From Pseudocercospora fijiensis CIRAD86 (taxonomy: Eukaryota; Ascomycota; Dothideomycetes; Mycosphaerellales; Mycosphaerellaceae): a stretch of 64,000 nt of DNA. The stretch lies in assembly GCF_000340215.1 (NCBI RefSeq), contig NW_006921541.1, positions 1,957,527 to 2,021,526 on the forward strand. The letters run 5' to 3'. Made by a program: the position numbers and the translations under genes. Within the stretch, counting starts at the first letter, position 1. Each line of letters starts with the position of its first letter. Shown here piece after piece: positions 21,585 to 32,969 of the stretch. The notes below the pieces were generated by a model. It searched no databases. It worked only from the letters and a program-made list of their open reading frames with translations, and was not told the DNA's origin.

Positions 21585-23150
21585 TCACTTCCTGGTAAGC
21601 AGACTGTGCCCGCTCATCTCCTTAGGCTGCTCGATGCCCATCAAATCAAGCAGGGTCGGCGCGACATCGCCCAGCACACCGATGTCCTTCTTCAAGCTTG
21701 TACCCTCAGGAGCGTTGGCCATCACGAAAGGTACCCGATTCGTAGTGTGTGAAGTCTTGGGTGTCTTCTCATCTGTCAACATCTCCTCCGCATTGCCGTG
21801 GTCGGAGGTGACGAAGAGTGTGTAGCCGTGCTTCTTGCAGGCTTCGTACACGACCCCGATTGCCTTGTCGGTCTCGGCGACACCCTGTACCGCCGCATCA
21901 TAGACACCAGTGTGGCCAACCATGTCGGGAGGAGCAAAGTTGTTCATGACAAACTCATACTTGCCATCAGCAATTCGCTCAGCCATGCGCTCAGCCACAC
22001 CCATGGCGCTCATCTTGGGTGCTTGGTCATATGTAGCCACACTCTTCGGAGAGTCGATGAGCTCGCGATCCTCGCCATCGAACTGTACCTCGACACCACC
22101 ATTGAAGAAGAAAGTGACGTGCGCATATTTCTCCGTCTCGGCGATGTGGCTTTGCTTGCAACCCTTTTGGCTCAACCAGTCAGCCAAGACGTTGTCCATG
22201 ACTTGGGGCGCAAACGCGACTGGCAAGTTGAAGTCGGTCTTGTAGCGCGTCATGGTCGTGATCTGGATGTTCTTGGGGTATGGGAAGTCTGGCTTTGGCG
22301 AGCGATCCTGGTCTCCGAGCAGCTGAGTCACTTCTCTTACACGATCGGATCGGTAGTTGAAGAAGAAGAGCGTGTCATTGTCCTTGACGCGAGCGTGCTT
22401 GCCGTTTACGATGATTGGCTTCAGGAACTCATCGTGCTCCCCAGCATCATAGCGCTTCTGGAAGGTCGCGACTGGATCATCTGTCTCCTCGCCCTCACCA
22501 GTGACCATTCCTTTCATGCCAATCTCCACACGATCCCAGCGCTTGTCGCGGTCCATGACATAGTATCGACCTACGATGGTAGCAAGCTTGCCGATTCCCT
22601 GCTCTTTCGTAAACGCCAAAAGATCTTCAAGATGGCCTTTGCCGCTCTTTGGGTCGGTATCACGACCATCACCGAAGAAGTGAATGTAGACCTCTGGCAC
22701 GCCAATCTCCTTGGCGACCTTGAGCAGCGACTTCAGGTGGTTGATGTGCGAGTGCACACCTCCATCACTGACCAGACCGCACAAGTGTAGACGTCCGTTG
22801 CCCTCCTTCGCCCTCTTGAAGCTCTTGACCACGTTCTCCACCTTGTTCATCTCGCCCTTCTTGATGGTTTGGTCGATTCGGACCACATCCTGCCATACCA
22901 CACGTCCAGCACCAATGTTCAAGTGGCCGACTTCAGAGTTGCCCATGAGCCCCTCTGGGAGACCGACTGCGAGAGAAGAGGCATCGAGCTCGGTGTAGCC
23001 TTGTGCGTATTTGCTGTCCTTCTTTGCGAATTCGTCCATCCATGGTGTCTCGGCATTGAGGATAGCATTGCCTTCGGGAGGACTCTTCTCAGACGGAATA
23101 CCCCATCCGTCAATGCAGATGAGGGCGACCTTCTGCTTGACCTGGACCAT
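21585..23150 (-). CDS. gpmI: 2,3-bisphosphoglycerate-independent phosphoglycerate mutase
   Basis: 521 residues, the usual iPGM length, starting at the ATG at 23150 because MVQVKQKVALICIDGWGIP begins the family fold; the frame continues upstream without iPGM features. The metal-binding Asp14 (IDGWG) and catalytic Ser72 (MGNSEVGHLNIGAGR) are present, followed by VSDGGVHSH, HFFGDGRDTDP, the linker, FFFNYRSDRVRE, and the C-terminal phosphatase half with NFAPPDMVGHTG and VTSDHGNAEEM. The enzyme interconverts 3- and 2-phosphoglycerate in glycolysis using two Mn ions and a phosphoserine intermediate. Filamentous ascomycetes rely on this form rather than the yeast cofactor-dependent enzyme. It is divergent from MED9 with 442 bp between starts. 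Confidence 0.96.
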   Translation of the reverse strand: MVQVKQKVALICIDGWGIPSEKSPPEGNAILNAETPWMDEFAKKDSKYAQGYTELDASSLAVGLPEGLMGNSEVGHLNIGAGRVVWQDVVRIDQTIKKGEMNKVENVVKSFKRAKEGNGRLHLCGLVSDGGVHSHINHLKSLLKVAKEIGVPEVYIHFFGDGRDTDPKSGKGHLEDLLAFTKEQGIGKLATIVGRYYVMDRDKRWDRVEIGMKGMVTGEGEETDDPVATFQKRYDAGEHDEFLKPIIVNGKHARVKDNDTLFFFNYRSDRVREVTQLLGDQDRSPKPDFPYPKNIQITTMTRYKTDFNLPVAFAPQVMDNVLADWLSQKGCKQSHIAETEKYAHVTFFFNGGVEVQFDGEDRELIDSPKSVATYDQAPKMSAMGVAERMAERIADGKYEFVMNNFAPPDMVGHTGVYDAAVQGVAETDKAIGVVYEACKKHGYTLFVTSDHGNAEEMLTDEKTPKTSHTTNRVPFVMANAPEGTSLKKDIGVLGDVAPTLLDLMGIEQPKEMSGHSLLTRK

Positions 23151-23592
23151 GATGGGCGGAGACGACACCGTGCTGAAAGTACCGTGATGGCCCGTCTTAC
23201 CCCTCGATAGCCAGGAATTGAGTTCACAACACTCTTGTGAAAGGATGACTTCTCGTTCGCTCCCTTCGACGAGTCTTGCTACAACTGTCTGCCTCGAGTT
23301 GCGATAAAAGCGTATAATTTGTTGTTTTGTTATCTGACAGTCAACACGGAGACCGACAAAATTGTTCACAGCACCTTAACCGGCGACTCTCGGTCCCACC
23401 AAACAGCCCGCGTAGCCCACTTCGAGGTTTGCTTCTGCTCGAGCGTCATCGGCTGCAGGGATCATCTGCAGGCACAGGTATACACACCCGTCCACGTCCG
23501 CGTCACATGCATGTTGACAGACGCGACGAACAATTGTGCTGATATTGTCATCAAGAAAGCATACCGATACATTGCGACCGGGGTCGGAACTT
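23151..23592. other. Divergent intergenic region between phosphoglycerate mutase and MED9
   Basis: 442 bp containing both promoters. No distinct motif stands out. Confidence 0.45.
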
Positions 23593-24033
23593 ATGATGGC
23601 GCAAAAGCAGCCGATCAAGACGACGACGAACGCCGACGCGACATCGAAGTCGCTGCTTAACCTACCATCGCCGCAAGCCTTCGATATCCTGCCACTGCTC
23701 CACGAATATCTCGCACAGGTCGACGTGCACTTCAATCAAGATGTGCCGCCCGACGAGAGACCGCACGAGGAAGGCAATGATGATATAGGTGCAACATACG
23801 GAGGCGAAAAAGGCAAGCCTCTGAACCCGAAAGAGCTGCCAGCCAAAGTATCGGATGTCAAGCAGAGAATCAGACAGGCGCAGCGCGAGCTTGAGAAACT
23901 GCCAGACATGGATCGCACTGTGCAGGAGCAAGAAGAGGAGATCCAGGAATTGCAGGACAGGATTCGGCGGCAAAGAGAAATGCTGAAGGGCCTCGCTTCG
24001 TTCGCGAGGACCATGGAGGAGAGGTTGCCGTGA
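23593..24033 (+). CDS. MED9: Mediator complex subunit 9
   Basis: 146 residues from the first of two adjacent ATGs at 23593. SPQAFDILPLLHEYLAQV (residues about 25-45) is the fungal Med9 signature, followed by LNPKELPAKVSDVKQRIRQA and a strong coiled coil LPDMDRTVQEQEEEIQELQ... RIRRQREMLKGLASFARTMEERL. Med9 (yeast Cse2) sits in the Mediator middle module with Med4, Med7 and Med10. Length and layout fit filamentous-fungal Med9. It is the second Mediator subunit in this window; the two are 21 kb apart and not co-regulated by position. Confidence 0.85.
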   Translation: MMAQKQPIKTTTNADATSKSLLNLPSPQAFDILPLLHEYLAQVDVHFNQDVPPDERPHEEGNDDIGATYGGEKGKPLNPKELPAKVSDVKQRIRQAQRELEKLPDMDRTVQEQEEEIQELQDRIRRQREMLKGLASFARTMEERLP

Positions 24034-24294
24034 ACGATGAGGACTATTACTACTGGTAATGAAGCTCACGCTTGATTATTGAGCAATTCGGCTCAAAATT
24101 GCCAAGGCTGAGGACATCGAAGCTACCACCAAAAATCTCATGCACCCCTCCAGACTGAGGACACCGAAAATTTTTGCAGACTATAATATCTACAGCATGC
24201 CTGCGGTTGACGATGGATCATCAACACCATCAACTCGAATCGATACAGGAACTTGCATCGATAAATCAACTCGCATCGATACGAAACCAGCAAA

Positions 24295-25200
24295 ATGTCG
24301 TTGACCTGGACTTCTTACAACCAAACACGCCACGAGCATGTGGACAGCACATTTCCCTTCGACGGTACCGACATCTACAAAGCTTTCCAAAAAGAGGGCT
24401 ATCCAGTCAAATGGCTGCACAGCACTACTGCTTTCACGCTGGGTAACGTGGTCATCCGAGCACCTCATAAGGAGGTCACCTGTATCAGCTTAAGGAAAGA
24501 CGACGCCCAGCTGCCATATGTCAGGACCATTCTGCGCGGCATCAGACATCGCATGGCGACGGAGAAGAACCTAGCTGAACTCCCTGCGAAGCTTGCAGAG
24601 GAGAATCGGAAGAAGTTCGACGTTGGGGCATTTCTAGATCAAAGGCGAAGCCGGAAGGACGGCGCACCAAGCGATCGCGAGCCGCTGCTGGACGGAATAC
24701 AAGACGTGTGCACCAACGCTTCCAAAGCCAGACTGGAGTTCGAGCAGGCTCTTCATGAATTGCACATTCGGGAGCAAGGATTATTATTGGAGGAAGATGT
24801 TCCCAAGGTCTTGGGGACGCGTTCCATCGCAGAGGACGATGTCGAGGAGGACATCCTTCTTCAAAACGTTCGCACGGCCTGGCAGGAGCGCAAGCAACAG
24901 TGTGAAGCTCGACTCGCAAATCCTCAGCTCGTCAAAGCTTCTGAGGCCGCCTTCAAAAGTTTCCGAGCAGATGTGAGGGAGCTATCCAGATGCCATGTGA
25001 AGAAGCCATCCAGATCGCATGCAAGGGTTGAGGCTTGGCTTGATGGATGCTATGGGAAGCAAGAGGCCGCGCTTTCCCTCGAACAACAATCCTGGCCAAC
25101 TGAGCTGCTCCAGGACATGCCATGCTCGACTTCAAAACTCGCTCGTGCGCACGACTCCGTATTCTCTTCGAGGGAGCAGCTGGTTGAATTTTTCGTGTGA
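24295..25200 (+). CDS. Unrecognised 301-residue protein, helical
   Basis: Open frame from an ATG with good context (CAAAATGTC) at 24295. I do not recognise the family. The N-terminus includes TWTSYNQTRHEHVDSTFPFDG and YKAFQKEGYPVKWLHSTTAFTLGNVVIRAPHKE, a compact mixed alpha/beta segment of about 75 residues. The remainder is charged and helical (EKNLAELPAKLAEENRKKFDVGAFLDQ; ARLEFEQALHELHIREQGLLLEED). No signal peptide or membrane segment is seen. Codon use and lack of stops over 900 bp argue for a real gene, but there is no independent support such as a conserved splice site. It lies 260 bp downstream of MED9. Confidence 0.6.
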   Translation: MSLTWTSYNQTRHEHVDSTFPFDGTDIYKAFQKEGYPVKWLHSTTAFTLGNVVIRAPHKEVTCISLRKDDAQLPYVRTILRGIRHRMATEKNLAELPAKLAEENRKKFDVGAFLDQRRSRKDGAPSDREPLLDGIQDVCTNASKARLEFEQALHELHIREQGLLLEEDVPKVLGTRSIAEDDVEEDILLQNVRTAWQERKQQCEARLANPQLVKASEAAFKSFRADVRELSRCHVKKPSRSHARVEAWLDGCYGKQEAALSLEQQSWPTELLQDMPCSTSKLARAHDSVFSSREQLVEFFV

Positions 25201-26310
25201 GGGACAGCAGCCGAGCAAATTTTGGGCTTGTGATGGCAGAGCAAGCTTCATGTTGCAGTATTCTAGTGAGAATGGGAAATCAAGTCAGCAGAGTTCTGCA
25301 TTTCGCATATGTATTGTATTGTAGCTTCACCAACCCTGAAATCCATCGCAGCGTTGACTCGCTGTTGTGGCCCGATTCCATAAGTTACGTGTCAACTCTT
25401 TCGCAGTGACTGGAAGCAAAGCAAGATTCGGATGACATACTCGCAGCAGACTTTCTTGTGTAAACATGGTTCTTCGATGTCTCATACGCTGTGCAGATGC
25501 TATTCTCCGTCTGCCTGCCATCGTGTGGTTGCTATGCTTCCTGTGAGCGCCTATGATGCGAATGCTACCTGTCATACTGTATGTATAGTCTTTCCACATA
25601 TCCAGGAACTGCTTCTCGCGTATTCTTTACAATGGCCGGGTGCCATGCATGACGAAGTGCTGCTCGGAAGGCGGATGTAAAACGCTTCCACATCCGAGTT
25701 GCCAGTAGTCGAGCAGGCACATGCAATAATGTTCACAACTTCACACTCCACTCCCAATAAATTTTGACTTTCCCACCGCTCCGCTCAGATGAAGGCTTGG
25801 CCTGCGCGGTATCGGTACAGATTCACCGTCACCGTCACCGTCACCGTCTCCGTGCCCGCGTCCGAAGGCCGACTTTACAGCTGACTGAGCAGTCGCAGGC
25901 ACAAACACCCTAGAATACCACCCTACCACCTGTGCGGCTGTGCCTGTGCCTGTGCCTGTGCCGTGCCGTGCCACCTTCGCACACGCACAACTTCAGCTCG
26001 GCATCTGACCGCTGCACATTCAAACTCAACGCTATGGGCACGGTGTTTCGGCATGCCGCGGACGCGACTGGGCTCGTTGCAGCCTCCTACGGTACGTTGC
26101 GTCCAGGCTGCACCTGCACCTGCAAGTTTTCGTTTTTCGGTGCACGAGCCCGACTGCTTGGACATATTCCTTTCTGAAGCGCGTCCACGGTCCGCGAGTG
26201 GAAAGGCGGGGTCGTGCAAGGAAAACTCTAAGCTCCATGCGGCCTCTTTGACAGGCTGGCGGATTCCGCGGCCCCGGCCCTAGCACATCTCGCACATCTG
26301 GCGTAGGATC
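25201..26310. other. Gene-free edge of the left gene block
   Basis: 1.1 kb with no supported gene. It carries two microsatellites: CACCGT units at about 25826-25850 and GTGCCT units at about 25935-25960, the latter also seen upstream of APP1. Several short open frames are by-products of these. The composition changes abruptly at about 26310 where the repeat island begins. Confidence 0.5.
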
Positions 26311-26476
26311 CCCCCTTAACGAAGTCCGTGGTTAAGTCCGTCGAACACCTACCCTAGCAGTCCCCTTGTTAGGTTCCACTTTCTATACTAAATCCGGTAT
26401 AGCTCTATATAAACCTATATTACTACTCGAATAGCGATACTATCCGATTAGGTCTCGGATTCAGCCGTAGTAGAGC
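26311..26476 (+). repeat. Terminal-type repeat shared, inverted, with 55140-55297
   Basis: From CCCCCTTAACGAAGTCCG at 26311 through a segment ending GTAGTAGAGC at 26476, this matches the reverse complement of 55140-55297 with scattered C/T and G/A differences and an 8-bp insertion. It starts exactly where unique host sequence stops, so it probably marks the end of a mobile element. The subterminal direct repeat TTAACGAAGTCCG / TTAAGTCCG is visible in both copies. Confidence 0.75.
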
Positions 26477-27261
26477 TTAGGGTTAAGAAGCCGACACCTT
26501 TACGAGTCGTCCCCTAGTAAAGGTTTTATAGCAAACCTTAGTAAGTAAAGAAGAAGATATAGAAGAAGGTATAATAAAGGCGCTAAGTACGCTACTAAGA
26601 CAGGTATATAGACAAATAGACTATAGATTAAGACCTTCTAATACTAATTAGCTACTACTAACAACCGAGTCTCGGTTGTTTCGTATACGCCGTCGACTAA
26701 GGCGCTATAAGCTTAGTAAAGATATACTTTAAGCCCTTCTCGAGCCGCCGAGTTTACTTAAGAAGTAGTTTAATATTAGTCTACTTATAGCGAAGGTTAA
26801 CCGTCTCGCGGAGGCAGTAAGGGACTTAAGGGTAGACGTAAACCTTCTATAGAAGGAGGTTAAGGAGTCGCTAGTAGTAGCTAGCTCCGCTAAAGAAGGC
26901 TCTCGAAGTAAGGTAATAGTTATTAAGAGGGCGGAGTTTAAGGCACTTTAGCGCTAGGTAAACCGACTAGAAGAGACTATTGCCGAGCTCGTAAAGTCGT
27001 AGTATGCCTTAAGTGTCGGCTATAAAGCTAATCTATAGGCAATAGCGACTATAGTTAATCGCTAGAGGTTAAAGCGCTAGTAGGTACTAAATCTAGCTTT
27101 AGGCTCTCGAAGAAGGTATAGAGATTAGGCTAGTTGTACTATATTATATTACATACCTTATATAAGGCGATAGGTCTATAATATAAGTAGGCGTAAGTTA
27201 TATAGTACTTATCGTTCTTATTAGTAGGCTAGTGTTTAAATCCCTAAGCGGTCCTTACGTG
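26477..27261 (+). pseudogene. Unidentified coding-like relic with coiled-coil character
   Basis: One plus-strand frame (about 26780-27070) reads as charged, heptad-like sequence (IAKVNRLAEAVRDLRVDVN, VNRLEETIAELVKS) interrupted only by TAG codons. I cannot assign it to an element family. It lies between the island edge and the Gypsy insertion, so it belongs to an older repeat split by that insertion. Confidence 0.35.
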
Positions 27262-27266
27262 CTTAT

Positions 27267-27463
27267 TATTAGGACTAAAGAGGTTATATATAATTAGTAT
27301 ATAACTAGGCTCGAGTAAAGCTAGGGTCTCGATGCCTTAGGTAGGGCTTAGCGCTTAGCGTTAGGCTAACTAGCCTACCTTCCTCCCTCTCCTCTTAGAT
27401 CTTTATCGAATACTACCTATACCTACTACTACCCTATCTACCTGCTAATATACCTGTCTTATA
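27267..27463 (+). repeat. 5' LTR of the Gypsy element
   Basis: 197 bp, TATTAGGAC...CTTATA, differing from the 3' LTR at 8 positions by my alignment. At all 8 the 5' copy has T or A where the 3' copy has C or G. The ancestral ends were probably TG...CA. Confidence 0.92.
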
Positions 27464-27689
27464 TAGTATTCAATCTACCCTTTAAGGGCAGCAGCTAGAT
27501 AGTTCTTATTTCAAGCTTTTAGCGGTATAGCTACGAATAAGACTAATCTAACTATATTGCGCCCGAAGAACGGGACCTATACGTACTATTCTATCGAGAC
27601 AACCGTACTAATTATTAAGCGAGGCCTTCTATACGGCCTATTATACTAAGTTAATCGTACTAGACTAATATCTACTAATTCCGCTATAT

Positions 27690-29100
27690 CCGTATCTTAG
27701 GGGCTAATAATACATTATTAGTATTACCCCCTATTATAATAGCCGGCTTATTACGAAGTAATAACAACCGTGCTACCGCTAGTAGCGCTAGTAATAACAA
27801 CGCTAGTAGCACAGTACCTACTACTAAAGTGCCTACTAAAGCACCTACTAAGATGCCTCCTACCGAAGAGCCTGCTATAGGACCTACTAAAGAAGAACCT
27901 GCAATTCTAGGTAACGACCTAGAATTGCCTATCGACGATATTCTTAATAATATTGTTAACCGTCGATATAGCTAGCTAGCCTTTAGTCCCTAACTAGTAG
28001 CGAGACTTTAAGAAGCTACCTAAAACAGGCTTACTGCCTTGCGTTAAGAACAATAGCTAAAGGATAATCTTCTCGAGATTCGCCGTCTCTAGGAATCTCT
28101 AACAACTACTACTAAGCTAATAGTAGGACCTTCTTTACTACCTATCTAAAAGAAGGATACTAAACTCAAGGACTGTACTATATTTAATAGCTCTAGTCGA
28201 AAGCAGTATAACGACTATATTCGTAACTATAAACTCAACTAGCGTAATGTACTAAGAGCGCTACTAGACGACTATTCCTTAGTCGTATACGCTATACAGT
28301 ACATTAATAGCGACCTAAAGCGTATATAGAATAACCATTTCGACTCCCTTAATAACTAGACTACTGTTTAGTAGCAAACCTACAAAACCATTATACTAGA
28401 TACCCTTAGAAACCCTATCCTAAGGCAATAACATACTTAGGACCTATATCTTCGAGCTAAATAGAAGACTAATTAATCGGCTCGCTTATTTAAAGCCTAT
28501 TTAAAGACCCTCGAGGATAACCTTCCGCCTAAGACTAATTCTATATAGATCTCGGAAATACGCCTAAAACTTAGATAGGAACTTATCCTCGAGTTAGACC
28601 GTCGCCGCGTATTCGAATAAGCTAACCTAATACGTATTTAATTTATAGTCGAAGTAGAAACAGCCGAACGAGCTGTCTAGCTCTAATAACGACTAGAATT
28701 AAGGATCCGACTAGCTAGTACTAACCGTAGTAATCGTAGTAGCCGCGGAGGAAACTAAGGTTCCTACTAGGACAATAATGCTAATAGTAGGAATAGTAAC
28801 AACGACCGTAGAAGGGGCCGTAGCCGGCGACTATATAGAGGAGGCCGCGATAGGAGCCGTAGAAGGGGCTCGTATCCCTACAATACTAACCGCTCGGCTA
28901 ACAATAGTAATAATAGCTACAGCAACCTACTAACCGGATTGAAGTGCTTCAATTGTAATAGTACTAGCTATCTACTAGGCTAATGCGACAAACCTAAGAA
29001 CTAGGCCCGAATTAACCGTGCTTCCGCTAAGCATAGGAAACACCTTTTAGCTACTAATGCTACCCTAGTCGGCTCTTTAAATCAGTCGAAAAAAGAGTAA
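27690..29100 (+). pseudogene. gag relic of the Gypsy element
   Basis: Read in the frame with codons at positions 1 modulo 3, best from about 27830. It contains a Thr/Pro/Glu-rich N-terminal part, a Gag-like helical core (about 28150-28700), an Arg/Gly/Asn-rich stretch and a zinc knuckle at 28945-28986: C-x2-C-x4-Y-x4-C, where the Tyr replaces the zinc-binding His, as expected from CAT/CAC to TAT/TAC. In-frame stops are TAG or TAA. The exact start is uncertain because ATG codons are mostly lost. Confidence 0.75.
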
Positions 29101-32100
29101 GCGCTATACTAACTATTAGCCTTATACGGCGTAAGACTATCGACATTGTACTAGCTATTATACGTACCTGTCTTATATCTAGGCCCGACACTAACTATAA
29201 GGCAAAGGTTATACTAGACCCCGGAAATTCAGTTAGCGCCCTTATTAGCTATCGCCTAGCTAAGCAATTAGACCTTCGACAACTGCCGAGGACTAACCTG
29301 CTAACCCTTGCTTAGTTTAATAACGCTCGGTACTTAACCTATAGAGCCTACTATATTCCTATAGTTCTAAAAGACGACCTCGGAAATGAACGCCTACTAA
29401 ACTTTACTACCTACGCGGTAGACATAGACAGCCTCCTATCCGATATTATTATTAGCAACCCTATTCTTAAGTACTATGCTATAGTTATAGACTTAGGCAG
29501 TTAACAATAGCGATTTAGAATCGCTAGGAAAGAGGATATTAAACACATTAATATTAGCGAGTGCCCTAACGATATTAGGGTCCTATTTATTAGCAACCTA
29601 ACACCTGCCTTAGCTAATCCGACTACCGACCTACTCGGTAGTAACGACGATAAACCTATGCCCCCTAATAATCCTAATTAGCTTGCTCGTATACTAGAGC
29701 CTATCCGAGAGACCTATATTAATATGTTTAAACACTACCTAGCATCGATATTGCCTATATTCAAAGAGACGGATTATAAGATTAACATTATAGAGGGCAA
29801 AGAGGTTCCTTTTAGCCCCCTCTACAACCTTAGTAAGCGAGAGCTTGCTATATTACGTAAGTACCTAGAGGAAAACCTAGCTAATAGTCGAATTCGGTAT
29901 AGTAACAGCCCTGCTAGTGCACTAATCCTGTTTGTTCTAAAGAAGGATAGTAGCCTGCGGTTATACGTTAATTACCGTAGGCTTAACGCTGTTACTATTA
30001 AAGACCGCTATCTACTCCCCCTTATTAATAAGACCCTCGATCGCCTTTCTAGGGCTTACTACTATACTATACTAGACATTAAGGATGCGTACTACCGTAT
30101 CCGCATTCGTAAGGGTAACGAATAGAAAACAGCCTTCCGTACTCGCTATAGCTATTTCGAATACTTAGTTATACTATTTAGCCTAGCTAATGCCCCTGCA
30201 ACATTCTAGTCCTATATTAATCGAGCCCTTTTAGGCCTATTAGACCATCTCTGTATAGTTTACCTAGATAACATCCTAGTTTATATACATTTACCTAATA
30301 TTGCAGAATACTAGGCCGTAGTACGCAAGGTCCTCGACCGCCTACAAGCCTATAGCTTATATTGCAAGCCTTCTAAATACATCTTTGCTACTAAAGAGGT
30401 GTTATTCCTTAGCTTCCTCGTATTAACCGAGGGTATTAAGGCTAATCCTAATCGGATTAAGACTATTACTAAATAGCCTGTTCCTACGTTAATTAAGGAA
30501 CTATAGTCGTTCCTCGGTTTTACTAACTTCTATCGCCGATTTATTAAGGGCTATTCGAGGCACGTAATGCCTCTAACTGAGCTTACTAAAACTAAGGCCA
30601 ATCTATCTAGAGAGTTTAGATAGACTAACAAGACACAAGCCGCTTTTAACGGTCTAAAGCAACGCTTTACTAAAGTCCCCTTATTACACTATTTCGTGCT
30701 AAGCAAACAGATCCGAATCGAGACTAACGCTTTACAGTTCGCTATATTAGCTATTATATTACAACAGGCTAATAATAATTACTAGTACCTAATCGCCTTC
30801 TTTTTACGGAAGATAATTAATATAGAACGTCGCTACGAGACCTACGAGTAAGAGCTCCTAGCTATTATCGAGGCCTTTAAGCATTAGAGACACTATCTCG
30901 ATAGTGCATAGCACACTATTTAGGTCTATATAGACTATAACAACCTCCGTAGTATTACTAAGGTTACTAGGGTTATAGATCGATAGGCTAGATAGGCCGT
31001 CTACCTCGCCGGGTTTGATTTTAATGTATTATATCGGCTAGGCGTAAGCAACCCTACTAATAGCCTATCGAGGCGACCTAATTACGATAGCGAAACCTAA
31101 TACATCAATTCTTTGTTTCTAACCCTGTAGCATAAGATTGCTATAGCCCGTATTGTTAATAAGCAAGCGTAGGATAAGCGGACTTCCGGACCCTGCGGCG
31201 GCAACAAATACTATAGCGGAGTTGTCGTTCTTCTAGTATACGTTAAGAAGGACGTAGATCGCTCGAGCTATAATAACTCGATTAAAGATATTGCTATCTA
31301 TAGCGATAGTACTATAGAAGAGGTTGCAGTAGTTCTAGCTACTAGTACTATTAGATATATATAATACGTACCTCGTTTAATAGCGAGGGTACTATTAAAT
31401 AACCTTGCAAATAGGGATAGTTAATCGTTTATAGATAAGCTATTACGTGCTTAGTAGAGGGACGCCTTTGCTGTCGAGCGTATTAATAGGCTTGTAAGTA
31501 GACGGGCGACTCGATCTAGTAAGAGTAATAGTTAGTCGATCGACGACAAAGGTTACTTAAAGTTTAAGGGCAGATACTATATCCCCGCTAAACAATCGAT
31601 TAGATAAGAGCTTTTAAAGAGGCACTATAATAGTGAACTCGCTAGTTACTATAGTATAGAGAGGTCGTACGAGTTACTATCGCATATATACTACTAGCTA
31701 AATAGTAAGCGGCATATAAAGGAGTATATACAGACCTGTGCAGTATACTAGCGAGTTAAAGTACTAAAGCACTTACTATTTAGCGAGTTGTCTTTACTCC
31801 CTATTATAAAGAAGCCTTTTATAGAGCTTATAATAGACTTTATTATAGGTCTTCCCCCTACTAAGCGAAGGGGAAGCAAAGACGTCTTTAACGCTATACT
31901 AGTTATTATAGACCGATTTACTAAGGGTGCTCGTTATATTCCTGCTCGAAAGGATTAGACTGCTATTAATATAGCTAAAGCCCTATAGAACAACATCTTC
32001 TGTAGCTATTAGGGAACCCCTAAGGGGATAGTCTCCGATAGGGGCTCGATATTTATATCGCACTATTAGAGCGAATTATGCCTATAGCTAAGACTGAAGC

Positions 32101-32969
32101 ATCGGCTATTAACAGCCTTCTATCTACAGACTAACGGTTAAACAGAGAGGCAAAATGCTACGCTATAGCAGTACCTGCGTAGCTACATTAATAAAGACTC
32201 TAATAGATAGGTTAACCTTCTATAACTAGCCGAATTCGTATATAATAATAGTGTGCATTTATCAACTAAGGTCTTACCCTATATAGCTATAATAGGCTAG
32301 AACGCTGCTATGCTACAAGACCCCCTATCGCTCGAGGCCGAGCGTAAGGAAAGAGAAGCGCGTTAAGTACCCGAAACACTAGCGGCTATTAAGAGGGTTT
32401 AGAAGATACGAGAAATCTATACTAAGATAGCCGAGAAGTTAACAAAGGCTTAAGAGTACCAAAAGACCTACTACGACAAGCACTATACGCTAAGGACCTT
32501 TAAACAAGGCGATATAGTTATGCTAAGCACTAAGAACCTCCGCATCCGCAAGCACCTATTACCTAACGGCAAAACAAGGCCTAAGCTCGCACTAAGATAC
32601 ATTAGTCTATTCCGCATTCGAGAAGTTAAGGGCTCCTCCGTATAGGCCTATTAGTTGTAGCTTCCTCCTTATTATACTATCTATAACACCTTCTATATAT
32701 CCCTCCTTAAGCTATATTACCTATACGAGGGGGATAAAGCCTCTACTAAACACGAAGACATACTAGCGGATAGTAAAGAGCTGTAGTCTATAGAACGTAT
32801 TCTAAAGCACTAGACTAGGTAAGGCAAGAAGGAGTACCTATTAAGATAGCAAGGCTATTTACCTAAATAGGACTTATAGGAAGCTAAAGGTTCCTTTAAG
32901 GATATAACTAAGTTGTTAGATAAGTATTAGACTAGTATAAAGAACAAGAAGAAGGCTAAGGGCCTATAA
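29086..32969 (+). pseudogene. pol relic of the Gypsy element (PR-RT-RH-IN-chromodomain)
   Basis: About 1290 codons in one continuous frame (positions 0 modulo 3). The protease-like motif (29211-29280) reads LDPGNS where D-S/T-G is expected. Reverse transcriptase spans about 29720-30480 with LYVNYRRLNAVTIKDRYLLP and a polymerase box at 30261 reading YLDN instead of YLDD. RNase H is about 30690-31110, integrase about 31610-32290 (FIIGLPP, VSDRGS), and a chromodomain-like segment about 32780-32930 (SIERILKH ... EYLLR). The longest stop-free piece is 29724-30125 within RT. Stops are TAG/TAA at Trp/Gln-type positions. It is offset -1 relative to gag. Confidence 0.9.

Noticed and set aside
21798..22790. 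330-residue open frame on the plus strand
   Set aside because: Antisense to the well-supported phosphoglycerate mutase; a codon-bias shadow.
29724..30125. Intact reverse transcriptase gene
   Set aside because: It is only the longest stop-free piece of a mutated pol frame; polymerase box and surrounding domains are broken.
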